The notes beneath the pieces were generated by a model. It was given only the letters and a program-made list of their open reading frames with translations. It ran no database searches and had not been told where the DNA came from. Made by a program: the position numbers and the translations under genes. A DNA stretch of 64,000 nt, taken from Calcarisporiella thermophila CBS 279.70 (taxonomy: Eukaryota > Calcarisporiellomycota). Positions 20,925 to 33,121 of the stretch are shown piece by piece. Every line of letters starts with the position of its first letter. The first letter of the stretch is position 1. Where the stretch lies: positions 594,877 through 658,876 of the forward strand of contig NW_027192205.1 of the NCBI RefSeq assembly GCF_041956535.1, written 5' to 3'.

Positions 20925-23040
20925 GGCTGAGGATATTAGATTAGTGCCAGCACGGAATATTAAAATAGAACTAAAGTCAGAGGGAGGTGATAAATAGGGA
21001 AGGGGGAGGGCCGCTTCTCAGGGGGGAGGCAGCGCAGGAGGGGGCGAGAAGGGGCGGGGGCTGCTGAATCAATCAGGAGAAAGACGAGGGAGGAGAGATG
21101 GATGGGCTAGAGCGTCGGCGGAGGGCGATGGTGCCAGAGCTCATCAGCAGGGGCAGAGGCTGAGGAGGGAGGAGAACGCGTTGTGTGAAATCCGAAATTT
21201 CTCGCCTGTTCTTGGGCCGCAATTCGCTACGAGGGGGGTCCGGGAGGAATCTTGCGCTGACCAATGGCAGCGTCCGCAGCACAACCTTTCACGCGGGCAG
21301 GACGTAAGCAAAAGCCAAAGGCCCAGAATGGAGAATGGGCTACGTAATAAACTTAGTTGCGTTGTGCACGCTGGCCTCACTCGTCCTCCACTCTCCCCGC
21401 CGTGCCTGGGGTGCATATGAGCGTGTTTTTTCTAAGCCCCAGCTCAGCGCGCGCTTTTTTTCGCTTTCTGCGGAGAATTTTCGCAGCTTTTCCGCGGGCC
21501 AGATCCTAAGGTCGGGTGCTCGACTAGGCCCTCTCCCCGGCCTGGCACGCGTGAAATCGCCCGCCCTATAAAGTCCAAGCCAGGGTGGGAAGCCAATCTG
21601 CTGCGGCGGTCTGCTGAGCTCGCATCTACAGCGAAGATTTATGTTGTACTCCTTTTTGTGCTTGGGGACTCTGCCCAGTGCCGTGCATAAGTTCGTGACG
21701 TCCCGCCGTGACGTCTTCTCTGGCGGCTATGGCGAATCTATTCATAAGTGGCCCGGCTTCGTGTCCTGATCCCTCTTCGATTCTAGATCGCACCTCTCTT
21801 CCAGCCAAAGCCTAACTAAGCGCGACTTGCAGGACTTACCGTAGGATTCGATCATGCTCTGGAGGCGGTCGTTCCGATAGGGCATTTCTTTCTTGTATAT
21901 TAGCCCTCCACGAACGCAAATTTCCATCGTTGGATGCCGTTTTCAGAAGCATTGTGACGCCTCTCTCCCTCTTTACGTAATAGAGCTCAAGCACCAAAAA
22001 GAGTTGCCATTGAGCCCATCTTATCCTATATTCTTGCGTTGTGGTGATGCTGCAGGATACAGGCTTATCCTTCTCGCCAAATTTGTATTAAATGGACCTT
22101 CAGCCCGAACCCTGATTTTTGGGTCTCGGTTCGAAATGGTAGTTGGTAATGCGCTAGAAATGTTTGAGCTCTTAGTGCATTGGGGTATGCAGATTGCCTA
22201 TTAAAGATCATTCCTTGGGTGGTTTTTTTTTCCCCTTATCTACGTGCTTATATTGAGCTGTGGCTCTAAATGAGATGAGGGACCAATGGCATACAGACCA
22301 TGTAAAATTGCTTGTAGGCAATCTCCTCTGCTTGATGCATTCTTGGCGCAGAATAGGTCTAGTTCGTGGGCTTGACTCGGATGGTGAAGATACCGCTGCA
22401 TCTATCTACCTTGAGGCTTGATTGTTAGAGGAACCACGGCGGATGATCGAGTAATCCCTAAAATTAACGGAGCTGACCACGCTATCCAATGCCAGCCTAC
22501 TTGTCCGAAGTTGGATCAAGGACGGCGGCGTAGCTGGCTGCCCACTTAGATCCTCGCTGTTCTCTGATTTCAGCGGTTGCTAGAGAGCGTGGGCTGGGCC
22601 AAGCCAAAAGCCATGATGGCCGGCGATCCATACGGCCAAGGGCTGGGGTTGGGGCATTTCCAACCGTTCCTCCACGGTGGAGGGAGGGGCATGCCAGCGG
22701 GTAGCTGCAGCCGCATTTTCTGATTCAGATCGGCCCCGTGATGAGCTGTGCGCATCCTATCCTGATGCAGCATCGTGGAACAGCACGGCTTGATTGAACA
22801 AGGGAGCCGAGCCTTTGGGAAATTGCGAAATAGAGACACCAAGCGCTAATAATTTTCGTTTCAATCGTGCGGCTTGTATCCTCGAAATGGATCGTGAAAT
22901 TTTCCTCTTCTCTTTGACAGAGGGATTTCCAATTGGATCCAGTTCTTTGTGCCAGAGCATTTTCATTCGCAATCCCAATGTATTAGTGAGTTCACGCATT
23001 GTAGCCGTCGAATTCGCTTTCTTGTAAAGTATCCATCCCC
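20925..23040. promoter_or_regulatory. Long divergent promoter region, LEA_2 gene and adenylate cyclase
   Basis: 2.1 kb without a recognised gene. A TATAAAG box lies at 21567-21573, followed by an open frame starting at 21641 (listed separately). Two direct copies of TGACGTC, the core of CRE/ATF sites, lie at 21696-21702 and 21709-21715. C/T-rich tracts precede the cyclase ATG. A long leader or upstream regulatory region for the cyclase is plausible but inferred. Confidence 0.45.
21641..21769 (+). CDS. Possible 42-aa peptide downstream of a TATA box
   Basis: The first ATG after the TATAAAG box at 21567 opens a 42-codon frame that starts MLYSFLCLGTLP and ends at TGA 21767-21769. It has a hydrophobic start and no similarity that I recognise. 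It may be a small gene, the first part of an unspliced transcript, or chance. The two TGACGTC motifs lie inside it, which argues equally for regulatory DNA. Low confidence. Confidence 0.2.
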   Translation: MLYSFLCLGTLPSAVHKFVTSRRDVFSGGYGESIHKWPGFVS

Positions 23041-26000
23041 ATGTCGAGCCTAAACCTCACCAGAGAAGGCGGATCTACCGGCTCACTACATAATCCCGAG
23101 CAGTCGCACGAACATACCAAGCGCAAGAAATCGCGCGATGGGGCCGAGTCATTGCTCTCGTATATATTTGGCGGATCCCTTTCCTCGTCTAATCAGCGTC
23201 CGCCCAACACTCCTGCAGCCATGTCTGCTGCTTCTGCGTACGTCCACGAAAAATCTCACCTCAATTCGTCGGATTGGCCCCGCTCAAACAGCTTTCAGCA
23301 GCTGCCTTACTCGCCGGCCGATGGCTTCAAGCGGCATCGCAAAGAAAAATCAGTTGATTCGCTGGTGGTGCCGAGCGCGGTCGATAACGCGCGTCGGCAT
23401 TCGAACGAAAGCTCTCGACAATTATCCAAGACGCCCTCCTCGAATCCTCCTCCCTACACCTACGCCCCGACCCCAGCCAAATCTTCGCATACCTATGCCA
23501 CCCTCGCCTCGGCAATGCATCTTCCCCCCGCACCTCCCAGTCGCACCAACTCGCGTTCTCGGACGGCTTCTCATTCGACGGATGAGCATCGGCGCAGCAG
23601 TACTACTTCAGACATCGACGAGCAACTGATAAGAGAAATGCAAATGATTGCCGAGCACTCTAGGAGAGTTCCAGACGTGTATTCGCCCCCCAATGTCGAT
23701 GCAAATTTTGCCCAAGAGTATTTCCCCCCTCCGAAGAGCACTCCCCAGAAAGAGAAGCGTGGGTTGCTGTCTCGGTTTGGAAGAAAAAAGAGTAAAGAGC
23801 CTGAAGGTGGATACTGCCGCTTTTGCTTACCCTGTTTTATTGACTAAACCAAACCTTATTTTTCCCTCTCTACCCAACTTGTGGGTCTTTTTTAGCCGAG
23901 CGCGCCCATAGAGTCTCCTTCGACTACATTCCTCCCTATGGTAGCCAATCTCGGGAGGGCTCCATCAGTTCTTACACGGGAGGTAAGGGGTCAGTGGCAT
24001 CCCCTCCATCCGCAGAGCGCGACAATCCCTTTGATATTCCAGCCCGACACTTTGCAGACAAACGCGAAGATAGAACGCGGTATAATGCCAACGCTTTAGC
24101 GGTAGATCAAGGTTGGTTGCAGTCATGAATAGAAAAGAGTCTCTTTCGGATCCATCCTCATTTTACTTTCCACTCCATCGGCAGATTACGATGCTTCACA
24201 CCCCGGAGACGGAGGTTCAAAACACACTGCTCTGCTTGGTTTTCATCGCCCTCGCCAACGTCAGCAAAAATATACGCCCGCCTCTCACCAGAGCCAGTAT
24301 TTGGACGAGAGTTCACCCGAGGTCGAAGGAAACGAGACGGTCTTTCAACGACAGATCTATGAGATAGCGCCTTGGCTGTCGGACTCGAATTTGCCCTCCG
24401 CTTTGCGAGGCCAACCTGCCATAGAGGCATGGGCCACCCCTAGTTCTCTCGAGGGGGGCGATGCCGAAAAGGCGGGCAGTGTTGCGCAGGGAGAGAATCG
24501 CGACGTTATGGCTAGAAATGTAAGTTGTTTTCTCAATTTCCAAGCGTCAGAATGCTTGTCTGAAGTGAGGTGCTTGTGTGTTTTCAGTATTACATCCGAG
24601 TTCATCGCCATGACGGAACCTTTGCCACCGTTTTGATAACACTCCACACTACCGCTGAAGAGCTTCGCCAGATGCTAGCCAAGAAAACATTTATCCCCGA
24701 TATCAGCAAATTTAACATTTATTTTAGCCATAATAACCTGGGTAGCCCTCCCTCTGTTTTACCCTGCGAGTTGTTTATGCGAAAATTAACTGCTTACCCT
24801 ATTTTTTTTTTCCATGGTAGAGCGCGCACTGCACCCACATGAAAAGCCCGCTCTCCTTTTAAAAAATTGGCTAGAGCAGATGGGCTACACTGAACAAGAT
24901 CGAATGGAGGACTTGGGTCGTGAGGATAACTCGAATCTAGTCAAATTCACATTTAGACCCGCCACGATGATCCAGTTATTAGTAAGCTTTCTTCCCTCCT
25001 CCCTCCTACCCTGATAACCATCTCAATCACCTTTATCCTTCTTTATTATTTTATTTATATTAATTTTGTCTACTCTCCTTGTAGGAGGAACACTTGGGTC
25101 TAGAAAGCTTTCAACATATCGATCTGCAAGGCCAGAATCTCCCCACCATCCCTTTCTGGCTCTATCGCCATGCCGAAAATATCGTGACCCTGAACGTGTC
25201 GCACAATCTGGGCGCTGATTTTCCCGAAGATTTTGCACAGGAGTGCATTTCTCTTAGGGACTTGCGGCTCTCCTCCAATGGACTACAGAGGGTGCCCGAG
25301 GGGATCCATCGAGTGTCGACTCTCATTCATCTAGATTTATCGAGCAATCGATTAAAGAATCTTGCCGGGACCGGCATTGAGAGTTTAAACGCGTTGACGA
25401 GCCTCTGGCTCTACAACAATTTGCTGGACACCCTCCCCCTCGCATTCAGGCAGCTGCAGCATTTGTGCACGCTTGACCTGTCGAATAATGAACTTCGAAC
25501 GTTCCCCACCGCGGTCACCAACATCCTGAGTCTCCAAGAGCTCGACCTCGGCCACAATGACATCGAAGAGCTCCCCGACACAATCCGACGGCTAGGGAAT
25601 CTGCGCCACCTGGTGCTCATCGGCAATAGGTTGCGTCACCTCCCAGAAGGCATCTCGGGGCTGGTGCGATTACAGACCCTAGACTTGCGCCAGAATTTAC
25701 TCACGGACACAGAACGGCTGCCGATGATCCCGGAGCTAGAGAAGGTGCAGCTGGACGACAATTTGATAGAACGAGTGCGGGTGCCTCGGTCTCTTCATGA
25801 AATGAGACTCGCCCGTTGCCCCATCTTGGCATTCGATTTTACGGGGGACTCGCACTTGCGCTATCTGGATTTGACGGGATGTCATCTCACCCTCCTTCCA
25901 GACGCCCTCTTCCTCCACCTTCGAGAGCTGGAGCACTTCATCCTGGATGACAACCGGCTCACCTCCCTCCCTCCCCTCATAAAGAATCTCACTCGCTTGG

Positions 26001-29000
26001 TGCGGTTGAGCTGCAACGGCAATGCGCTCACCATGCTCCCCTCCGAAATCGGAGCCCTTAAGACGCTGAAGGAGCTGGAGGTACAGCGCAACAGCCTGAA
26101 AACTCTGCCCCGGGAGATCTGGACCTGCGGCGCCCTGGTCACCCTGAATGCCAGCTCGAACCTCTTGGTGAATTTTCCTGCGCCTCCCATCAATACCTCG
26201 GCTGCAGCCGCATTCGCCTCCACCGTGAAGGCATTCCCCCCCTCCTCCCCCTCCTCCTCCCCTTCTGCCTCGGCCGGCATTTCGCCCTCGGGCCGGAGCG
26301 AATTCGATTTCTTCGCCCCCGGGGCTATGACCGGCTTCAGCTCGGAGCCTAGCTCCGCGGTGGACGACCCCGGGGACGTCAAGTTCAACCCACCCTCCTT
26401 CTTCTCCTCTCCGCGCAATCACCCGCCCCCGCTCGCCTTCTCACTCAACCGCCTTCTCCTCGGCGACAACGGCCTCACCGACGATGTGTTTGGGCCGCTC
26501 TCCCTCTTCACCGAGCTGCGCGTGTTGAACCTGGCGTGGAATGATCTCTATGAGATCCCCGTCGATGGATTGTCCCACCAGCAGCTGCAGGAGCTGCACC
26601 TGTCCGGGAATCAGCTCACCTCGATCCCCACCGACCACATAGAACGGCTGAGCAGTCTGAGGCTGCTCTGCCTCGACGGAAACAAGCTGCAGACGGTGCC
26701 GGCCGAGCTGGGCAAATTGCGCCGCCTCTTGGTGTTGGACGTAGGCTGCAACTCACTTAAGTACAACATCACTAACTGGCCCTACGATTGGAACTGGAAT
26801 TGGAACGTTGGCCTGCATTACCTGAACCTCTCGGGCAACAAGCGCCTGGAGGTCAAGTATCACCATCGGCCGGGCGACGAGGTTCCCCAGGAGAAGCATT
26901 TAGCGGAATTCGACGCGTTGACGCAGCTGAAGGTGTTAGGCCTGATGGACGTCACGCTCATGGTGGGGGTGCCAGATGAGACGGAGGATAGGCGTATTCG
27001 CACGACCCCATCGGAGGTGAACTGCATGACGTACGGGATGGCCGACACACTCTCGGCCTCCAACCGGTTGGCGACCTGGGACCTTGTCATCCCGCGGTTC
27101 CGCGGGCGGGACGACGAGTGCTTGTTCGCGTTGTTCGAAGGCCGGCTCAGCGGAGGCGGCAGCGGTGGGTGCAAGCTTGCCAAACAGTTGAATGATTCCC
27201 TCCACTACCGCTTCAGCGACGAGCTGGGCCAGGGGGAGGAGGAGGAGGAGACCACGGATATCCCCACGGCACTGCGGCGCACCTTCCTGGGCCTGAACCG
27301 CGACGTGGCGGCGATCGGAATCGCCGAGCGGTCGGGCGCATGCGCGGCCGTGGCCTACATCAAAAAGACGCGCCTCTACGTGGCCAATGTTGGCAACGTG
27401 CAAGCGGTGCTGGCGCGTAAAGGCAGGGAGACGGTCACCCTGACGCCGGAGCATCTTCCGCGCGTCGAGCGGGCCCGAACGAGAGGGGCCGGTGCGTATC
27501 TGACGCGGGAGCAGCTGTTAAACGGGGAGCTGGACGTGTCGAGGGCGTTCGGGCACTTTTCGCACTGCCCAGCCATCAATGCGAACCCGTCCGTGACCAC
27601 GTGGGAGCTGACGGCCCAGGACGAGTTTCTGATCCTGGGGACGGCCGGGCTCTGGTCGCAACTGCCGCCCTCGAACGCCGTCGATGTGGTGCGGACGGAG
27701 CGGGAGGATATCATGCGTGCTGCGCACAAACTGCGCGACTTTGCGGTGGCCTACGGGGCCGACAACGTCACCGTCATGATCATCGGAGTGGGGGGCCTTT
27801 TCGAGGAGAACCGCAAGCTCGCCCGCCAGAAGGTCGACCCCCAGACCAACTACGGAGCCAACACCGTGGGGCGGTTGATCACCGACCCGGATTTTGCCCA
27901 CCATGGCAAGCGTCGGCGCGTGCGCGAGGGGGCCGCGGCCGGCGATTTGATGCTACGCGAGGTCGAACCGCCCGTGGGAGAGGTGGCCCTCGTCTTCACC
28001 GACATCAAGAGCTCGACGGCCCTGTGGGACGCCGTGCCCACCGCGATGCGCTCGGCCATCAAGGAGCACAACGCGATCATGCGCCGGCAGTTGGACGCGA
28101 TGGGGGGATACGAGGTCCGAACGGAGGGCGACGCGTTCATGGTGTCATTCCCGAGCGTGACTGCGGCGATGCTCTTTTGCTTTACGGTGCAGCTGGAGCT
28201 GCTGAGGGCGGATTGGCCGGTGGAGATCTTGGAGACCGAGGAGTGCCGTGAAGTGGTGGAGGAGTTGGATGAGGAGGAGAAGGAGGACGGGGAGGAGGAG
28301 GTGGCGGCGGCGGAGGAACTGGTCGACGAGAACGGCCATGGCAACGGGTCCTCGGCGGAGGAGTCCGGCAGTGGGGTTGCGAATGGGGCCATGGGGCCGG
28401 ATCAGGGGGAGGCGAGGGACCGGCGGTCAAATCGCGAGAATGGCTCGCTCTCCAACTTGGCGAACGGGCACCGGCCCAGGGCTAGGAAAGGGGCTACCCT
28501 GTACCGCGGGCTGTCGGTTCGCATGGGCATCCACTGGGGCTCGCCGGTGTGTGAGGTAGACCCCATCACCCAGCGTATGGGCTACTTCGGGCCGATGGTG
28601 AACCGTGCCTCGCGAGTGTGCAACGTGGCGGATGGGGGTCAGATTAGTGTCTCGCGGGATGTGATGGTGGAGCTGCATGCGATCGAGGAGGCCCTGGCCT
28701 CGGAGGGGTCCCAGGAGGAGGAGGAGGAAGAGGAGCAGGATCGAAGGCGCCGGAAGCTGGCGCGGGATGCGATTGCGCTGCGCGAGCTCGGGGTGTGCAT
28801 CGTGCATCTGGGCGAGCGCAAGCTCAAAGGGCTTGAGACCCCCGAGGACGTGACGCTAGTGTATCCCCGGGCGCTGTCGGGGCGAGTGAAGCGGGTGATC
28901 GGCGAGAATCGAGTGTCAGCGCAAGGCCTGGTGGAGTCGGATTCCTTCAAGGCGAGCTGCATCAACCTGTTCGGGCAGGCCAAAGCCCCCCTCGTGGATC

Positions 29001-29326
29001 CGGAGCTGGTGCGGACGCTCGGCTACCTTTGTTTGCGCCTCGAGCGTGTCACGGCCGGCAACCCCTCCAAATCGTCTCCCCGGCACGACTACATGGGCCG
29101 GATGATGACGGCCCACATCAAGGAGGAAGCGAAGGAGGAGGATCTGCTGCGGATCCTGGAGAATCTGATTGGGCGCGTGGAGAACATCACCAGCACCCTG
29201 TATCTGGCGAAGGTGGGCAGGTTCGTGCAGACGCTGCAGGAGGTCGGGCAGGCCGCCGGCATGGATGGGGCAGCCGTGTTGAGGGCGCTGGTTGGAAGCG
29301 CCCAGGCGGAAGAGCTTTTTGGCTAG
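23041..29326 (+). CDS. CYR1: Adenylate cyclase (fungal class III, multidomain)
   Basis: Membrane-associated enzyme that makes cAMP from ATP and is activated by Ras, feeding protein kinase A. Six exons (23041-23806, 23896-24111, 24185-24519, 24588-24741, 24821-24981, 25085-29326) keep phase and give about 1,957 aa. The N-terminal ~430 residues are disordered and Ser/Pro-rich. A Ras-association domain follows (YYIRVHRHDGTFATVLITL onward, residues ~440-520), then about 20 leucine-rich repeats (~547-1136) interrupted by a Ser/Pro-rich insert, and the signature NWPYDWNWNWNVGLHYLNL. Next is a PP2C-like domain (~1180-1446, with DNVTVMIIGVGG). The cyclase catalytic domain (~1506-1800) shows VFTDIKSSTALWD and VRTEGDAFMVSF with the metal-binding aspartates, and MGIHWG. 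A Glu-rich insert of roughly 80 residues sits inside the catalytic domain. Very secure. Confidence 0.96.
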
Positions 29327-30004
29327 AAGATTTTCACACCTGTACGATACATACACACTTCTCCTCCATGGTTCAATTCTTTTTTTTTTTTCGTGGGGGA
29401 GAGGGGGGGAGGGCTAAGTTGTTTACTGTTCTATTTATGCTGTATTTCTTCGTTTCTCGCTTTCCCTTCTTCCCTCTCTCTTATTTGTGATGTGTTATTT
29501 CTTTGGTGCCCTCTTGTCTGCGCTGTCTTTTTCTTTGGAATTCCTTCTATCTTTTTTTTTTTGTTGTTTTCACTCTTAATTTAGCTTAAGCAGCCCTATT
29601 TAACTTGTGACAAGCCTGTTTATTAATGTTATTTCGCCAGTGTTTCCTATTTATTATAAGATAGAGTGGTTTGCTGCTATTTCTTCTAGAACGCTCAGGC
29701 ATTGCCGAAAAGTCGAGAACGCATCCATCCTTAGCGAGATATGATTGAAAGCAACCCTTCCTAAAGAGGCTTAAGTGTTATTAGGTAGATTCGCCTCTTC
29801 AAGACTCTTACGAAATTGCCACCACAACTGGAAAAAAAAGCCTCCGCTCTCTCTTGTGATAAGAGTATTATTGATCATAGAACCTTGTTTTCTGAAGAGA
29901 AGGGGGACCGGTTGATTCTTTCGTTGTTTCCCAGTCTTTACCTTGCAGACGCCCTTACCACACACTCGCCGACCGTTTCACCCTTGCTGCACCCCGCATG
30001 CTCT
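29327..30004. other. Cyclase 3' flank and BTB gene promoter
   Basis: T-rich 3' flank (29370-29580), then about 400 bp leading to the BTB gene ATG. Nothing else is recognised. Confidence 0.5.
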
Positions 30005-32236
30005 ATGGATCCTAGCAGCCCGCTCAACTCCATCACATCCATATCGTCGACTAGCACCTATCTTGATCACGCCTCTACCGCCAACTTCCCCTCCAGCCTC
30101 AACCGATCCGGGAAATATCCCCTTGACGAATCGCTGGTTCGCGAGTGGCTCTCCACCTCGGCCCACGATCCATTCCTGCCCCTGGCCAACCCTGTCTCCC
30201 GCAAATCCTATGCCCGACTCATCGCGCAGATGTCACGCCTCTGCTCCCATGTTTACACTAAAGGCCTATTGGAGGCCCAAGGATTCGATGTTGTCATCCG
30301 CATTCCGGCCTGGAACAAGGAGTTTCGGCTGCACAAATTGGTGCTCTCGCAAAATGCCTTCTTCGATCGGCTGCTGCTGGGCCGATGGAAGGAGGCGGGG
30401 GAGGAGTGCGTGGAGCTCCACTTTGATGACACCAACATCACCCCTGAGGTAAGCTGCCTCGATTTCAAGCTCGATTGAAAGTATATGAGCTGCATGCTCA
30501 AATCGATTTTATTTTTATTTCCTGAACCCCTCTTGTTCGCGCAGTCCTTCCATATAGCGATAGGAAAGCTCTATGGCCGCCTAGAAGACCCAATCCATGA
30601 CCAGAATGTATGTTCCCTCCTTGCAACCGCCTGCTTCCTGCAAATGGACGATTTCTCCGACGCCTGTGCCGAATATATCCTGCGTACTCTGTCGCCCTCC
30701 AATGTGGCCAAGTACCTGAGTTTTGTCGACGGCCATTGCTACGGTTCGGTTTCGGCGCGCATCGTCGAGGCGGCTTTCACCTATCTGTGCCGGGATGCCT
30801 ATTCCGATCCGAGGTTGCGGAGCGCATTGGTCGAGATTCCGATCCAATGGCTCCAGCGACTGGTGGAATCGGATTTTTTTTGGGTGCCTGGAGAGTACGA
30901 GCGGTATAGCTTCGTGAAAGAGATCGTGGGTCTGCGCAGGGAGAAGCTGCGCTTGAGAAAGGCCAAGGGAGGATCGAAAGCGGCTTCAGGCCGAGATACT
31001 AATAGCCGCGTGGGTTCTAAGGGAAATGAGGGTGGAGTGAAGGAGACGAGTGAAAGAGTCAGCATGGAGTGTACCAAGGAGCAACATTGGGTAAACATGG
31101 GTAGCATGAGTGGGGAGGGGGAGTCGACTCCTCAGAAGGAGAGGAGGGAAGACGGTGGAGGGGTGGAGCATGTAGAGAACGCAGAAGGATTGCACAAGGA
31201 GGAGATGGCTGTGGAAGAGGAAGAAGAAGGAGAGGAAGAGGAGGAGAAGGAGGAGGAAGATGAAGACGAGGCTGAAGAAGACGAGGAGCCATTTTACCTC
31301 GAGATGTTTGCCCACGCCATCATCTATGCCCACATGTCATTCGAGGAGCTGAACTCGATTAAACGCGATATCGATCCCGCCACCGGCAAGCCATACGTCC
31401 CTGACGACATCATCAAGGATGCGCTCTGGCAACAGGTCGAGCTTCGCACCCGTATCATGGCAGCGTCGGAGACCGACGAGAAACTCGGGATTGTCGTCGG
31501 CGAGCACGAACCACACCCCACCCGCCATATAATTCCCGATGCAGATTACACCAAAGTTGGGGAGAGCATTGCGAATGCCACGTCTGCGTCCCACCAGCAC
31601 CAGCACCAGCGCCAGCAGGATGAGAAGGAGAAGCCCCGCCGGGAATACTCGCGGTTTGCCCCCTTCCGGTTCAGCATCGAGTTCACGGACGTGAGTGCCC
31701 TCAAGGAGAAGCACCGGGTCTACTCGCACACCGTCTTCTATGCTGGCTCCAACTGGAACCTCTACATCCAGAAAATACGGGGGCCGCGACGAAACATGCA
31801 GCTTGGCGTGTATCTCCACCGGCAGAGCTCCTCTCCCGATTCAGCGGCCGGCGAGCTGGTGGTGGTGGAGAGAGAGCTGGATGGGACCACAACGACCACA
31901 AGGACCTCGCTGGGGGGCTCCGGGACCTCGCACTTCTCCCTCTACACCGATCGGCGGCTCCGGGTGAAGACCTGGTTCAAGATCGTGTGCGCGTCCCACG
32001 GCCCTAGCCACATGCTAACGCAGTTCCAGAGCACTCCTGATGATTTCAAGCTGATGCAATCATGGGTAAATGGGGGATGGAAGGAGGAGGGGGAGTCAAA
32101 AATGATCTCATTCTAATGCCTATTTTGCTTTTCTTCATAGGGCTGGAGAAGCACGACTCTGTGTAGTGAGGACTATTCCGCGTCGGAGGGAAATCCGGAC
32201 GTGCTGCGATTCTCCATAGTGATGGGGCATGTGTAG
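30005..32236 (+). CDS. BTB/POZ domain protein
   Basis: Three exons (30005-30448, 30545-32065, 32141-32236) give about 686 aa. The BTB/POZ fold occupies roughly residues 85-200: FDVVIRIPAWNKEFRLHKLV, LSQNAFFDRLLLGRW, VELHFDDTNIT, then across the splice SFHIAIGKLYG and VCSLLATACFLQMDDFSDAC. A BACK-like helical part follows (YLCRDAYSDPRLRSALVEIP, VESDFFWVPGEYERYSFV). A low-complexity acidic segment (EEEEEGEEEEEKEEEDEDEA) separates this from a C-terminal beta-rich region containing FRFSIEFTDVSAL and VFYAGSNWNLYIQKIRG. This arrangement is common in fungal BTB proteins; a role as a cullin-3 adaptor is possible but not shown. The frameshift-free joins and conserved core make the gene secure; its specific function is unknown. 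Confidence 0.85.
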
Positions 32237-32328
32237 ATGCTTGCGTCGTGTGAGGGGGGGGAATGATGAGTGTCTCTGTAAACTAGGCCATGTATATAGA
32301 CAAATACACGTATACGCACACCCACCTC

Positions 32329-32378
32329 TATAATATATAAATATATAAATATATAAATATATAAATATATATAAAAAC
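32329..32378. repeat. AT-rich microsatellite (AAATATAT type)
   Basis: Four or more tandem copies of an 8-nt unit TATAAATA directly downstream of the BTB gene. Likely length-variable. Confidence 0.8.
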
Positions 32379-32900
32379 ATATGTGTATGTTTATCAAGTT
32401 TATCAAGTTGACTCTAATTTAATATGGAATTGGTTAATAAAGTATGATCGAATCCTGTTTCTGCTGAGAATCAATCAATCCCGGCGTCTAGCACCGCCGA
32501 CCTAAGCGGTATTTGTGCGGCCGCGAAGGGTTGCGGGAAAGCGGGGGGGGGGGGAGTGGCTCGCCGGCCCGCTCCAGAACACCCTCTCCTCCCGAGGGGA
32601 GCCAAGAGAGGGCCGCGATGCGGGGCTCGGTCGGATGGCCAATCCCGCGGTTTAAGGTTTGCGGGAAACTCGGGGGCAAAGTTTGGCCCGATTACCTCGA
32701 TCAGGAACGGCTGCATAACAAAGGGTGGCTTCTTTGTTGATAGCCCCAAGGCCCTTGGCCCATTGGAAAAGGTTTAGCCAAGGGGACGACTTGTTATTTG
32801 TTATTTGTTCGCTGCATCCTCGCGGCTGCGCGGTTTGTTGATGGAGGTTTGTTTGGGCTGTGGCCGGTGGGCCGTGGCAGAGGCCTGTAGGCTTGGGGGC

Positions 32901-32907
32901 TATAAAT
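32901..32907 (+). promoter_or_regulatory. TATA box with C/T-rich leader
   Basis: TATAAAT in a GC-rich context, followed by about 145 bp of C/T-rich sequence and an ATG in good context (CTCGCCATGACA) at 33053. The arrangement is that of a fungal core promoter with no recognised gene behind it. Confidence 0.4.
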
Positions 32908-33052
32908 GGCGATGGTGCAAAAAATTTTTCTTTGCCTCGCGCTTGTTTCTCCTTTTGGCTCCCTGCCCTATTTAACTCCTCCCCCCCACTTACCCCGCAC
33001 TTGTGAAGCTCGACTCGCCTCATCCCGCCACGCTCTTCATTGCCTGCTCGCC

Positions 33053-33121
33053 ATGACAAAGGACCCCTATCCCCTCCCCAACATCCCGCTTCCTCCGAAG
33101 CCGCATCCTCCCTCGCAATGA
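33053..33121 (+). CDS. Possible 22-aa proline-rich peptide
   Basis: Starts at the first ATG after the TATA box at 32901 and reads MTKDPYPLPNIPLPPKPHPP then SQ and TGA. The stop overlaps the next ATG (ATGA at 33118-33121), which opens a 46-codon frame ending at 33258. It may be a small peptide gene, an upstream frame, or chance. No family is recognised. Confidence 0.2.
   Translation: MTKDPYPLPNIPLPPKPHPPSQ

Noticed and set aside
27601-28251. 216-codon frame inside the adenylate cyclase gene
   Set aside because: Shadow of the PP2C-like and cyclase coding sequence in another frame.
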